This document shows positions 44,933 to 55,540 of a stretch of DNA of 64,000 nt, piece after piece (positions within the stretch are counted from its first letter, which is position 1; the number at the start of each line of letters is the position of its first letter). The translations under genes and the position numbers were made by a program. The notes beneath the pieces were generated by a model. The model searched no databases, had not been told where the DNA came from, and worked only from the letters and a program-made list of their open reading frames with translations. This DNA is from Megascapheus bottae (lineage: Eukaryota > Chordata > Mammalia > Rodentia > Geomyidae): contig JANJXV010000040.1 of assembly GCA_024803745.1 (NCBI GenBank), positions 2,436,257 to 2,500,256 on the forward strand, in the 5' to 3' direction.

Positions 44933-45125
44933 TGTTGTTGGCTGTGGGGCTTGAACTCAGGACCCGGGCACTGTCCCTGAGCTGTTTCACTTCAGGCTGG
45001 CACTCTACCGCTTTAGCCACTGTGCCGGTTCTGGTTTTGTGCTCGCTCACTGGAGATGGGTCTCACAGGGACTTGTCTGCCGGAGCTGGCTTCCGAACCT
45101 CCTGGATCCTCGGAGCTCCTGAGTC
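44933..45125 (-). mobile_element. B1-headed dimeric SINE
   Basis: Inverted: GGGGCTTGAACTCAGGACCC to TTCCGAACCTCCTGGATCC. A + strand B1 piece sits just left at about 44,840-44,910. Confidence 0.8.
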
Positions 45126-45609
45126 GCTGGTGCCTGGCTGCGACCTTCCTCCCCATCCCGTGCCGTCACCTCCTCCATCACCTCCCTCTCCTCCGTCATC
45201 TTCTCCATCACCGGTGTCATTTCCTCCGTCATCTCCCTCTCCATCATCTGTGTCACCTCCTCCATCGTCTCCCTCCTCCTCCGTGGTGGGGACGGAGGCA
45301 GCCTCAGCTTGGTTGTGGGAAGCGGCTGACTCCGTCTGCCCCGGCTTCCGGGTTCCGGGGAGAGGAGGTCCTGGGCCAGCCAGGCCCCGGCTCTTCTGTT
45401 GAGATGCAGGGAGTCTAGCTCACAGTTGGAAGCAGCCCCCGCGAGCCTGCAGGTCTCCATCCGGCCACACGGTGTCACCGTGCCACCCTCTGTCCTCAGA
45501 GCCTTGGTGAGGCGCTCAGACCTTGGTCACTGCGTTCCTGGGGGTCACTGTCAGGACGCCCGGGGCAGAATGCAGCTGTGGGGTTGGGGAGAGCTGGGCC
45601 TGAGTCCTG

Positions 45610-45645
45610 CACTGTGTGTGTGTGTGTGCGTGTGTGTGTGTGTGC
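45610..45645 (+). repeat. (TG)n microsatellite
   Basis: Interrupted GT tract (CTGTGTGTGTGTGTGTGCGT). Confidence 0.9.
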
Positions 45646-46344
45646 CCGCGCGCGTGTGTCTGTCCGAAGGGCTTTGCACTCTCACCTGGCATTTTCCGCC
45701 CCAGCCTGGCACTCGGCCACTTGAGCCACACCTCCACGCCTGGCATTTTGCTGGTGGCTTGGAAATAAGAATCTCTCGGATTCTTTCTGGCCAGGCCGGG
45801 AGGCGGAGGCGGGTTTGTGGTTACAGGGAGGCGGGCAGGGCTCGGCCAGCTCACCCTGGGCTTCACCCCACCCGCCTTGTCCCCTGGGTTAGGGACAAGG
45901 GAGTTGGTCTCCACAAAGGGGACCTGATGAGGCTGGACAGGGAGGTGTGGCTTGTAATCTTGGGGCCCAGCCAGGGCACCCCTTGTCCGTGTGCTTGTCT
46001 AGGACACATCAGGCTTTTGTTTGCCCACAGCGCCCGGCGTTTGTTTGCCCAAACGATTCGTCACCTGGCCTTGCCCATGCCAGCTCTGTCTGTCCTGCTG
46101 TAGGGGATGTGAACACACACACACACGCATGCCATGTTGTGATGCATGTAAGTGTATACGCTTCAGTGAGGTTTCCCTTTTCATATGTGTTATTATTTTA
46201 AAATAGAATTCAAAATCTAAAGCATAGAAGACGTTTTATCGTATACCTTGTTGTGCATTGTATATGTTTTATCGTATATGATATATTAACATATGGAATG
46301 TGTTATCCAGTGTATATGTGTATATATATATTAAAATGTTTTCA

Positions 46345-46572
46345 GCCAGGCTCGCGCCTATCATCCATCCCAGCTACTTAGGAGACTGAGATGTGAGGAT
46401 CACGGTTCAAAGTCAACCTGGGGAGGAAAACCTGTGAGGCTCTTATCTCTCGTGAAACACAGCAAAAGCTGGAAGAGCTGCTGTGGCTCTGAGTGGCAGA
46501 GTGCTAGCCTGGAACAAAAGAAGGTCAGGGACAGTGCCCAGGTCCAGAGTGCAAGCCCTAGGACAGGTAATA
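46345..46572 (+). mobile_element. B1-headed dimeric SINE
   Basis: AGCCAGGCTCGCGCCTATCA head, AAGCCCTAGGACAGG tail and an (AAT)n run. Confidence 0.85.
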
Positions 46573-46698
46573 ATAATAATAATTAATAATAATATACTTT
46601 TAAATTGAAATAGCATTGGAAGGAGAGAGAGCTTGTCTAGTTTCTCCAGGTCTTGAGTTCAGTTCCTAGCATAGGACAAGAAAGGGAGAGAGACAAGG

Positions 46699-46752
46699 AC
46701 AGGAAGGAAGGAAGGAAGGAGGGAAGGAGGGAGGGAGGGAGGGAGGGAGGGA
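46699..46752 (+). repeat. (GGAA)n/(GGGA)n simple repeat
   Basis: Purine tract of AGGAAGGAAGG changing to AGGGAGGGAGG. Confidence 0.92.
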
Positions 46753-47699
46753 ATTCCAGTGCTCTGAGCCTGGGGGCCACACACAGCAGGCCTGGTTCCT
46801 GTCTGTGTCCTGTCTTGGGTGGACAGAGCCCAGAGCACCCCACTCTTCCTGGGCCCCTGGGTGTGTCACCCATTGCACACCCCAGCCTCCCTTCTCGGGG
46901 CAGGCTTGGCCAGCGGCCTCCCTGCCTGTTTGTTTTCCAGCTCCCTCCCCTCTCCATTGTTTCTGTGGGACAAAGGCCACAGTGAGTCCGCCCTGGGCCT
47001 GGCCTGGCCCCAGGGACTGGGACAGAGACAAGGGGGGGCCCTGACCCCCGCGGGGCCCTCTTCCTCCCGTGGCCCCCATCCAGGCTCTGGCAGCACGTCC
47101 AGGCTTCGGGTGGGGCTACGCCCTCATCTGTGGTCACAGGCTGGGGCCGTGGCTGGGCTGGGCGTGGAGAAGAAGTGGGGTAAGGGGCTCCTGCGGCCTT
47201 GTTTACTGCCCAGCGCCTTCCACTCTGCACAGTGAACCCAGGGAGCTCTGGGAGGACAATGGGTCACTGGGGACAGGCCATCTGCTGGGACCAGGCGCTG
47301 GCTGGCTGTCCTGGGGGGGGGGTCAGGGGTCGGCCTGGCCTGGGCTGACGGCTGGGGTGGCGTGAGTACCCTGTGGTGTCCGGTTCTGACCTGCCTGTGG
47401 GTCACTCCCGGGCAGCGCTGTCACATGCCCTCCCGGGCCTGGCACTCACTGTCCCCTCAGCCAAGGTCACAGCCACCAGGTACTGTCCCGGCCAAGAAAT
47501 GTGGTAACATAACCCACAGCCAGGGACAGAGCACGGGGGCGGGGCCGGTCTTTCTACAAGTGGGACAGGGGTGACTGGGAGAAGGGGACCCCCCCAGTCC
47601 CCACTGCGGGGGCGGGGGGGGTCTGGGCAGAGACCCCTTTAGGCCTTAGGGAGAGGAAAGGCTCTGGAACCAGGGGAGCAATTGCTTGCTTGTTTGTGT

Positions 47700-47892
47700 T
47701 TGTTGGTCAGAGGACTTGAACTCAGGGCCCGGGCGCCATCCCTGAGCTGCTTTTGCTCAAGACTGGCGCTCTACCACTTGAGCCACTGCACCACTCCCGG
47801 CTTTTTCGGTGTATGTGGTCCTGAGGAATCGAACCCGGGTCTTCGTGCATGCTAGACAGGCACTCTACCACTAGGCCACACTCCCGGCCCTT
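47700..47892 (-). mobile_element. IDL-Geo SINE
   Basis: Inverted: AGGACTTGAACTCAGGGCCC through CACACTCCCGGCCC. Confidence 0.9.
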
Positions 47893-47977
47893 AAGCCTCT
47901 TCTTTTAGAGGCTGGTGGGAACTCAGTGGAGACTCCTTGTCTGGGGTCCTGGGTTCCATCCCCAGCGACACACACGC

Positions 47978-48013
47978 ACGCACACACATGCACATACACA
48001 CACACACACACAC
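47978..48013 (+). repeat. (CA)n microsatellite
   Basis: Interrupted CA tract; a second short one lies at 48,320-48,350. Confidence 0.9.
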
Positions 48014-48411
48014 ATGTCCCTTTCTCTGGAGGCCCTGCAGCCACCCCTGCACTCTCGGTGTCTGCCTGGTGGCTGGGCTGAGCTGTTCAGGTCACCATGC
48101 TGGTCGTGTCTCTAGGTCACATCGGGCACTAAAGGTGCTCTTATCAAACCCTGGACTCTGAGCTGGACCTGTGCGGGGCACACGGCGTCACCCTCGCCCA
48201 CGGGAGGCCTCGGATCACGCTTGCACAGCGTTTTCTGAACACGAGTCCCAAGAAGGCAGATTTACACCACAGTCCCCACCAGCTCCACTCTCCTTCCTCA
48301 GACCTTGCTCTACGCCTCTTCACACACACACACATACACACACCACACACCCCAGCATGGACCTGAGCCCCGGGGCTCCAGCTTGTGGGATACACTGTAA
48401 GAAAACCGGCA

Positions 48412-48636
48412 AGGAGCCGGGCACGGGGGCTCCCGCCTGGCATCCCAGCTACTCAGGAGGCTGAGATCGGAGGATCACGGTTCAAACCCAGCCTAGGCAG
48501 GAAAGTCTGTGAGACTCTGTTCTCCAATGAACCACCAGAAAGTCAGACGTGGAGCTGTGGTTCAAGTGGTAGAGTGCCAGCCTTGAGCACGGAGAGGCTC
48601 AGGGACAGCGCCCGGGCCCTGAGTTCAAGACGGCCT
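48412..48636 (+). mobile_element. B1-headed dimeric SINE, well preserved
   Basis: AGGAGCCGGGCACGGGGGCT head, then GTGGTTCAAGTGGTAGAGTG and CCCTGAGTTCAAGACGG. Confidence 0.9.
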
Positions 48637-48821
48637 TTATATACTCATATACATCTATGTAATAAATAATAAACGTACATTCTATATACACGGTGTATGC
48701 TAATATAAAAGACATACAACAGAATCATCATATGTATTATATGTAATTTGTATAAATTACATAGGAAATAACTGTAAAGCAGTGAGGTGTGGGGATGCCT
48801 GCTTCCCTTTTTTTTTTGGGG

Positions 48822-48965
48822 TCCGTCCTGGGGTTTGAACTCAGGGCCTGGGCGCTGCCTCTGAACTCTTCAGGTCAAGGCTGGCGCCCTAACACCTGAG
48901 CCACAGCTCCACTCCTGGTGTTCTGGTGGACATGAGCATCTCATGGGCTGGCTTTGAACCGCAGC
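48822..48965 (-). mobile_element. B1-headed dimeric SINE, partial
   Basis: Inverted: GTCCTGGGGTTTGAACTCAG to GGCTGGCTTTGAACCGC. Confidence 0.82.
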
Positions 48966-49809
48966 TTAGCCTTGTTTACTTACCATGTGGAATGCCTGCG
49001 GGCAGCTCCCCCGTCTCCGGCCCCCGTGTGCCCACACTCCCATGGCGGGGACACAGGTAGCATTTGATAAATGACACATGCTGAAAAACCCGGCCCAGGC
49101 CAGCCACAGGGACGCCGGGCCTGTAATCCCAGCACTCCTGTCAGAGACTCCGCAGCCGGCTGGGTGACACAGTAAGACCTTGTCTTGAAAACAAACAAAA
49201 CGGGGACAACTTGCACCCTGGCAGGGCCCCGCCTGCTGGGATCTGCCCTGGTCACTGGGGCTGTGTGCTGTGTGCCCTGTGCCCTCCCTGGCTTTGCCAC
49301 CTTTTAACCGTAGCCTGCTTGAGTCTCGGGGTGCTGGGAAGTCTTGCACTTTGGACTGAGAACTGGGGCACAGGGGATATTGCAGTCAGCCGGGTTTTGT
49401 AACTTTCTGTCATCACAGCCCAGTCCTGGCAGGCCTGGACTTGGACCACCAACCTTTCTACACAGTGTGTGCCAGCGCCAGGCGTCCCGAGGCCACGTCA
49501 CCCTGTGGGGCCTTGTCTGTCTGCCACCCTCAGAATCTACCCCGTCCCTCCACACCCGGGCTCGGGGGCCCCAAGCTGTAATTGTCTGACATGAGGGGGT
49601 GGGGGCCTGGGTAAAAACTCCCAAATCTGTCCCCATCCTTAGCACCCGGTGACTTTTTATTCCGACTGTAGCTTGTCTGACAGGCAAATAAAAGTCCTGG
49701 CTTATTAGCAAAGGAGGTGTGATTGGTGTTGACTGGCTACCACTTGAATTCTTCACACAGGCCGTCCTCACTCTCCTTCCTTTCCTTCTTTTCTTCTCTT
49801 TCCTTGTTG

Positions 49810-50025
49810 GTTGGGGGGCCTGGGCGCTGTCCCCAACCCTCCCTGTGCTCCAGGCTGGCACTCTGCCACGTTGAGCCAAGCCCCACTTCCTGTTTTCTGG
49901 TGGATAATTGGAGATAAGAGTCTCAGGTTCTTTAGTGTCCAGGCTGGCTTTGAACCTCGATCCTCAGATCTCAGCCTCCGGTGTAGCTAGGGTGACAGGC
50001 GTGAGCCACCGTGTCCAGCCACACA
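49810..50025 (-). mobile_element. B1-headed dimeric SINE
   Basis: Inverted: CTCCAGGCTGGCACTCTGCC to AGGCGTGAGCCACCGTG. Confidence 0.85.
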
Positions 50026-51334
50026 GGTTATTGTGTTGCCCTCAAAGGAACTGCAGAGGTCATGGGAAATGTCACGGACACACCTCTACTGGGCTTGTTC
50101 TTCCCTGTGGATGAGAGGGTAAGAGGACTCATTCTGGAGTCTCCCGGAGTCCAGCCTCTCCACACGCACATTTCTGCCAGAGGGTGGAGAGTGGAGGTGT
50201 GTCACCCCGTCGGAAGGCTGAGAAGTCCACAGGAGACCCCGCTCTTGAATGGCTTGCGGGGAGCAAAAGGCCTTTTCCCCTCCTGGGTCCTGGAAACCTG
50301 CCCGGAGATCCAGTTCTGGTTTCCTCCCCAGCAGGGAGGGACACCGAGATTACAGTACGGGAAGGTCTGCCGGGATTCCACACAAACCACCAAAAAGCCA
50401 CGAGAGTGGCCCACGTGGCAGAGCTCGAGCTTTCAGCAGTGCCCGGATTCTGAGTTCAAGCCCCAGGCCTAAAGCACACACACACCCACCCCGCACTTGC
50501 TTTAGATGGGTGTTGTGTTCCAAGCCTCAAGAATAGACAGGGCTACAAAGAAGCCAGACAGAGACGCCGTCCTGGGCCCTCACAGGAGGCGCAACCTACA
50601 CCTAGGGGAAATTCAGCGTTCCATTCGCGGGGGCCCCCACCATCGTGGTTTGAAAGCCAGCCAGGGCCCCTGGCTGTCCCCTTGCTGGATCACAATGGAG
50701 ATTATTCCAGAGAGTCTGCTGGGCCTGGCCCAGTCAGCCATTGTCCTGTCACCAAAGCCAGGGACTGTACCCACACTGTGCTGCCACCCTCTTTGTCAAC
50801 AGATGGCAGCGATGACCCTCTCAGACTGTCAGGGCCCCAGGGCACTGTTGGGTCACCGTGACTGGCATGGGGGGGGCAGGGAGGGAGGAAGTGGCCCTGG
50901 GGGCCCGGGGACCATGGAGGACGCCACCCTTCCACAGAGCGGTGAGGACGGGAGGCCCAGGGGCTCACGAGAGCCGTAGGTGACCCCAGGCTTTCACCGA
51001 CTCCCCCTCCATACGAAGGTAAGCGAGGAAGCAAGCTCAGGAAGGAGGCGCCGGCCAGGCCAGTGCGGGGCGGGATGTGTCCTGCAGGAAGGGACGAGGA
51101 AGAGGCCGGCACTCAGGGCAGGTCTCTCGGCCAGGGAGGGCCAGGAAGTTCCTCGTGAGTCCCAGGGAGTGAGCGCGGTGGAGAAATGATGTGGTTTGTG
51201 TCACCATTCTGAGGACACCAGGCCGGGCGCGGTGGCTCACACCACCAGTTACCCAGGAGCCTGGGATCCGAAGCCCAGGGGAATTGTCCGTAGTGATCTG
51301 GACACAGGCCAAGCTGCCCCCCATTCTCTCTCAT

Positions 51335-51580
51335 TTTTAGGTGCCAGTCCTGGGTCTGGGTCTTGAACTCAGGACCTAAGCACTGTCTGCTGTCTCCTAG
51401 GGTTGTTTTGCTCAAAGATGGCGCTCTGCCACTTGAGCCACAGCTCCACCCCTGGCTTTTCGAGGGCTCATGGGAGGGAAGAGTTTCGTCAACTTTCCTG
51501 CCCAGGCTGGCTTTGAACCGTGGTCCTCAGATCTCATCTTCCTGAGCAGCTGGGAGGACAGGCGTGAGCCACCGCGCCCC
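51335..51580 (-). mobile_element. B1-headed dimeric SINE
   Basis: Inverted: GGTCTTGAACTCAGGACCTA to GACAGGCGTGAGCCACCGCG; about 75 bp left of the 27-bp array. Confidence 0.87.
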
Positions 51581-51654
51581 CAGCTCCTCTTAAACCTTCC
51601 CAGTCCAGGGCAGGCCGGCTCAGGCTGAAGGCTCGGGCCTCCCTTCCCCCGGGG

Positions 51655-54600
51655 CCTCCCTCCATCTCCAGCCTCCCTCGACCTAAGGCCCCCTTCTCCT
51701 CCGGCCTCCCTCGACCTCGGACCCCCTTCTCCTCCGGCCTCCCTTCTCCTCTGGCCTCCCTGGACCTCGGACCCCCTTCTCCTCCCTCGACCTCGGGCCT
51801 CCCTTCTCCTCCGGCCTCCCTTCAACCTCGGGCCTCCCTTCTCCTCCCTCGACCTCGGGCCCCCCTTCTCCTCCGGCCTCCCTTCTCCTCTGGCCTCCCT
51901 GGACCTCGGGCCTCCCTTCTCCTCCGGCCTCCCTTCAACCTCGGGCCTCCCTTCTCCTCCCTTCTCCTCCCTGGACCTCCGGCCTCCCTTCTCCTCCGGC
52001 CTCCCTTGACCTCGGGCCTCCCTTCTCCTCCCTGGACCTCGGGCCTCCCTTCTCCTCCCTTCTCCTCCCTGGACCTCCGGCCTCCCTTCTCCTCCGGCCT
52101 CCCTTGACCTCGGACCCCCTTCTCCTCCCTCGACCTCGGGCCTCCCTTCTCCTCCCTTCTCCTCCCTGGACCTCGGGCCTCCCTTCTCCTCCCTTCTCCT
52201 CCCTGGACCTCGGGCCTCCCTTCTCCTCCCTGGACCTCGGGCCTCCCTTCTCCTCCCTGGACCTCGGGCCCCCCTTTTCCTCCCTGGACCTCGGGCCCCC
52301 CTTCTCCTCCCTGGACCTCGGGCCCCCCTTCTCCTCCCTGGACCTCGGGGCCCCCTTCTCCTCCCTGGACCTCGGGCCTCCCTTCTCCTCCCTGGACCTC
52401 GGGCCTCCCTTCTCCTCCCTGGACCTCGGGGCCCCCTTCTCCTCCCTGGACCTCGGGCCTCCCTTCTCCTCCCTGGACCTCGGGGCCCCCTTCTCCTCCC
52501 TGGACCTCGGGCCCCCCTTCTCCTCCCTTCTCCTCCGGCCTCCCTTCTCCTCCCTGGACCTCGGGCCTCCCTTTTCCTCCCTGGACCTCGGGCCTCCCTT
52601 TTCCTCCCAGGACCTCGGGCCTCCCTTCTCCTCCCTCGACCTCGGGCCTCCCTTCTCCTCCCTGGACCTCGGGCCTCCCTTCTCCTCCCTGGACCTCGGG
52701 CCTCCCTTCTCCTCCCTGGACCTCGGGCCTCCCTTCTCCTCCCTGGACCTCGGGCCTCCCTTCTCGTCCCTCGACCTCGGGCCTCCCTTCTCGTCCCTCG
52801 ACCTCGGGCCTCCCTTCTCCTCCCTGGACCTCGGGCCTCCCTTCTCGTCCCTGGACCTCGGGCCTCCCTTCTCCTCCCTGGACCTCGGGCCTCCCTTCTC
52901 GTCCCTGGACCTCGGGCCTCCCTTCTCCTCCGGCCTCCCTTGACCTCGGGCCTCCCTTCTCCTCCCTGGACCTCGGGCCTCCCTTCTCCTCCCTTCTCCT
53001 CCCTGGACCTCCGGCCTCCCTTCTCCTCCGGCCTCCCTTGACCTCGGACCCCCTTCTCCTCCCTCGACCTCGGGCCTCCCTTCTCCTCCCTTCTCCTCCC
53101 TGGACCTCGGGCCTCCCTTCTCCTCCCTTCTCCTCCCTGGACCTCGGGCCTCCCTTCTCCTCCCTGGACCTCGGGCCTCCCTTCTCCTCCCTGGACCTCG
53201 GGCCTCCCTTTTCCTCCCAGGACCTCGGGCCTCCCTTCTCCTCCCTCGACCTCGGGCCTCCCTTCTCCTCCCTCGACCTCGGGCCTCCCTTCTCCTCCCT
53301 GGACCTCGGGCCTCCCTTCTCCTCCCTGGACCTCGGGCCTCCCTTCTCCTCCCTGGACCTCGGGCCTCCCTTCTCCTCCCTGGACCTCGGGCCCCCCTTC
53401 TCCTCCCTGGACCTCGGGCCCCCCTTCTCCTCCCTGGACCTCGGGCCCCCCTTCTCCTCCCTGGACCTCGGGCCCCCCTTCTCCTCCCTGGACCTCGGGC
53501 CCCCCTTCTCCTCCCTTCTCCTCCGGCCTCCCTTCTCCTCCCTGGACCTCGGGCCCCCCTTCTCCTCCCTGGACCTCGGGCCCCCCTTCTCCTCCCTTCT
53601 CCTCCGGCCTCCCTTCTCCTCCCTGGACCTCGGGCCTCCCTTTTCCTCCCTGGACCTCGGGCCTCCCTTTTCCTCCCAGGACCTCGGGCCTCCCTTCTCG
53701 TCCCTCGACCTCGGGCCTCCCTTCTCCTCCCTGGACCTCGGGCCTCCCTTCTCCTCCCTCGACCTCGGGCCTCCCTTCTCCTCCCTGGACCTCGGGCCTC
53801 GCTTCTCCTCCCTGGACCTCGGGCCTCCCTTCTCCTCCCTGGACCTCGGGCCTCCCTTCTCGTCCCTGGACCTCGGGCCTCCCTTCTCCTCCCTGGACCT
53901 CGGGCCTCCCTTCCCCTCCCTCGACCTCGGGCCTCCCTTCCCCTCCCTGGACCTCGGGCCTCCCTTCTCCTCCCTGGACCTCGGGCCTCCCTTCTCCTCC
54001 CTGGACCTCGGGCCTCCCTTCTCCTCCCTGGACCTCGGGCCTCCCTTCTCCTCCCTGGACCTCGGGCCTCCCTTCTCCTCCCTGGACCTCGGGCCTCCCT
54101 TCTCCTCCCTGGACCTCGGGCCTCCCTTCTCCTCCCTCGACCTCGGGCCTCCCTTCTCCTCCCTCGACCTCGGGCCTCCCTTCTCCTCCCTCGACCTCGG
54201 GCCTCCCTTCTCCTCCCTGGACCTCGGGCCTCCCTTCTCCTCCCTCGACCTCGGGCCTCCCTTCTCCTCCCTGGACCTCGGGCCTCCCTTCTCCTCCCTG
54301 GACCTCGGGCCTCCCTTCTCCTCCCTGGACCTCGGGCCTCCCTTCTCCTCCCTGGACCTCGGGCCTCCCTTCTCCTCCCTGGACCTCGGGCCTCCCTTCT
54401 CCTCCCTGGACCTCGGGCCTCCCTTCTCCTCCCTGGACCTCGGGCCTCCCTTCTCCTCCCTCGACCTCGGGCCTCCCTTCTCCTCCCTGGACCTCGGGCC
54501 TCCCTTCTCCTCCCTCGACCTCGGGCCTCCCTTCTCCTCCCTGGACCTCGGGCCCCCCTTCTCCTCCCTGGACCTCGGGCCCCCCTTCTCCTCCCTGGAC

Positions 54601-54770
54601 CTCGGGCCTCCCTTCTCCTCCCTGGACCTCGGGCCTCCCTTCTCCTCCCTGGACCTCGGGCCTCCCTTCTCCTCCCTTCTCCTCCCTGGACCTCGGGCCT
54701 CCCTTCTCCTCCCTGGACCTCGGGCCTCCCTTCTCCTCCCTGGACCTCGGGCCTCCCTTCTCCTCCCCTC
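51655..54770 (+). repeat. Giant 27-bp pyrimidine-rich minisatellite
   Basis: About 115 copies of a 27-bp unit: CTCCCTTCTCCTCCCTGGAC followed by CTCGGGC, with variants (CCTCGAC for CCTGGAC, ACCTCCGG, TTCCTCC, extra CTCCCTT blocks). Copies near the left edge are irregular; from about 52,150 the array is regular. The - strand is purine-rich. The unit is 27 bp with no stops, so several frames stay open for over 1,000 codons; that is not gene evidence. It ends about 110 bp before the CpG island. Confidence 0.98.
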
Positions 54771-54880
54771 CTCCTCCTCCCTCTCCCCATCCTCCCCTGC
54801 CCTCCCTCCCCCTCCCTCCCTCCCCTCTCCCTCCTCTCCTCCCTCCTCCCTCCCTCCCCCTCCACGGCCTCCACCACTTC
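54771..54880 (+). repeat. Polypyrimidine tract
   Basis: An almost uninterrupted C/T stretch of CCTCC and CCCTCC runs links the 27-bp array to the CpG island. Confidence 0.9.
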
Positions 54881-55161
54881 TGGGGCTGCCGGGTCTGGAA
54901 CCGGGGCGCCGGGCCGCGCGCTCTGCGGCTCCAGGGGCGGCGTCACTTCCGGTCTCCCCGGCTTCCGGCGGGGCCGGCCTCGAGCCGCGGTCCTCAGGCC
55001 TCGGCCGCCCCGCGCGGGGTCGGGTCCCGAGGTCTCGGGCCGCGGGGAGCGGCGCCCGTGGAGGCCGGGGAGGGCGTGCGGGAGCCGCCGCCGCCCCGCG
55101 GCGCCCGGGAGGCCCGCGACCGACGCTGCCCGCCAGGGGCGGACGCCAGCTTCCCGGGAGA

Positions 55162-55180
55162 ACTACAACTCCCAGGATGC
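55162..55180 (+). promoter_or_regulatory. ZNF143/THAP11-type motif
   Basis: ACTACAACTCCCAGGATGC matches the long vertebrate promoter motif ACTACAAYTCCCAGVATGC (SBS) at every specified base. Confidence 0.85.
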
Positions 55181-55279
55181 ACCGAGGCCGCACCAGCCAG
55201 CCGGCCGGCCGGCTTCCTGTGTGGCCCAGCGCGCCTGCGCGCTGCGCGGGCCGCGATTGGCCCGGGCCGCCTCGTGCGA

Positions 55280-55287
55280 TGACGTCA
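55280..55287 (+). promoter_or_regulatory. Consensus CRE (TGACGTCA)
   Basis: A perfect palindromic CREB/ATF site, 20 bp after an inverted CCAAT box and about 210 bp before the first donor. Confidence 0.75.
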
Positions 55288-55540
55288 CGACGACGCGCGG
55301 GGCGGGGGCGGGGAGACGCGACGGCGGCGGCGGCGGTCGGGGCGGCCCGAGCTCCCGAGCTCCGTCCCAGACGCGGAACCGCGGCGGCGACAGCGGCCGG
55401 GCCCCCTCGCTCCTCCGTCCCCTCCTCCCTCCCCGCGGCGGCGGCGGCGGCGGCGGCTTCCGACGGGGCCGGACGAGCGGCCGGGCGGCAGCGCCTCGGT
55501 GAGGAGCGCGGGTCCCGGGCGGCGGCGTCCGGGCGCGGAG

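Larger units (their letters stand above)
42500..51650. other. Intergenic, SINE-rich, no gene recognised
   Basis: The region has many SINEs (listed), simple repeats at 45,610-45,645, 46,699-46,752 and 47,978-48,013, an AT-rich patch at 46,190-46,340, and a CTCC/ATC-rich imperfect repeat at about 45,165-45,290. I saw no exon with recognisable protein and found no WNT family cysteine-rich coding sequence. Confidence 0.6.

Noticed and set aside
42500..51650. WNT5B coding exons expected after FBXL14
   Set aside because: No cysteine-rich WNT-like peptide is visible in any frame here, so I did not annotate the gene.
51822..55193. A 1,123-codon - strand frame with REEKGGPRS repeats, looking like an Arg/Glu-rich protein
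   Set aside because: Pure translation of the 27-bp array. Another frame of the same strand is equally open (1,003 codons), which real coding would not show.
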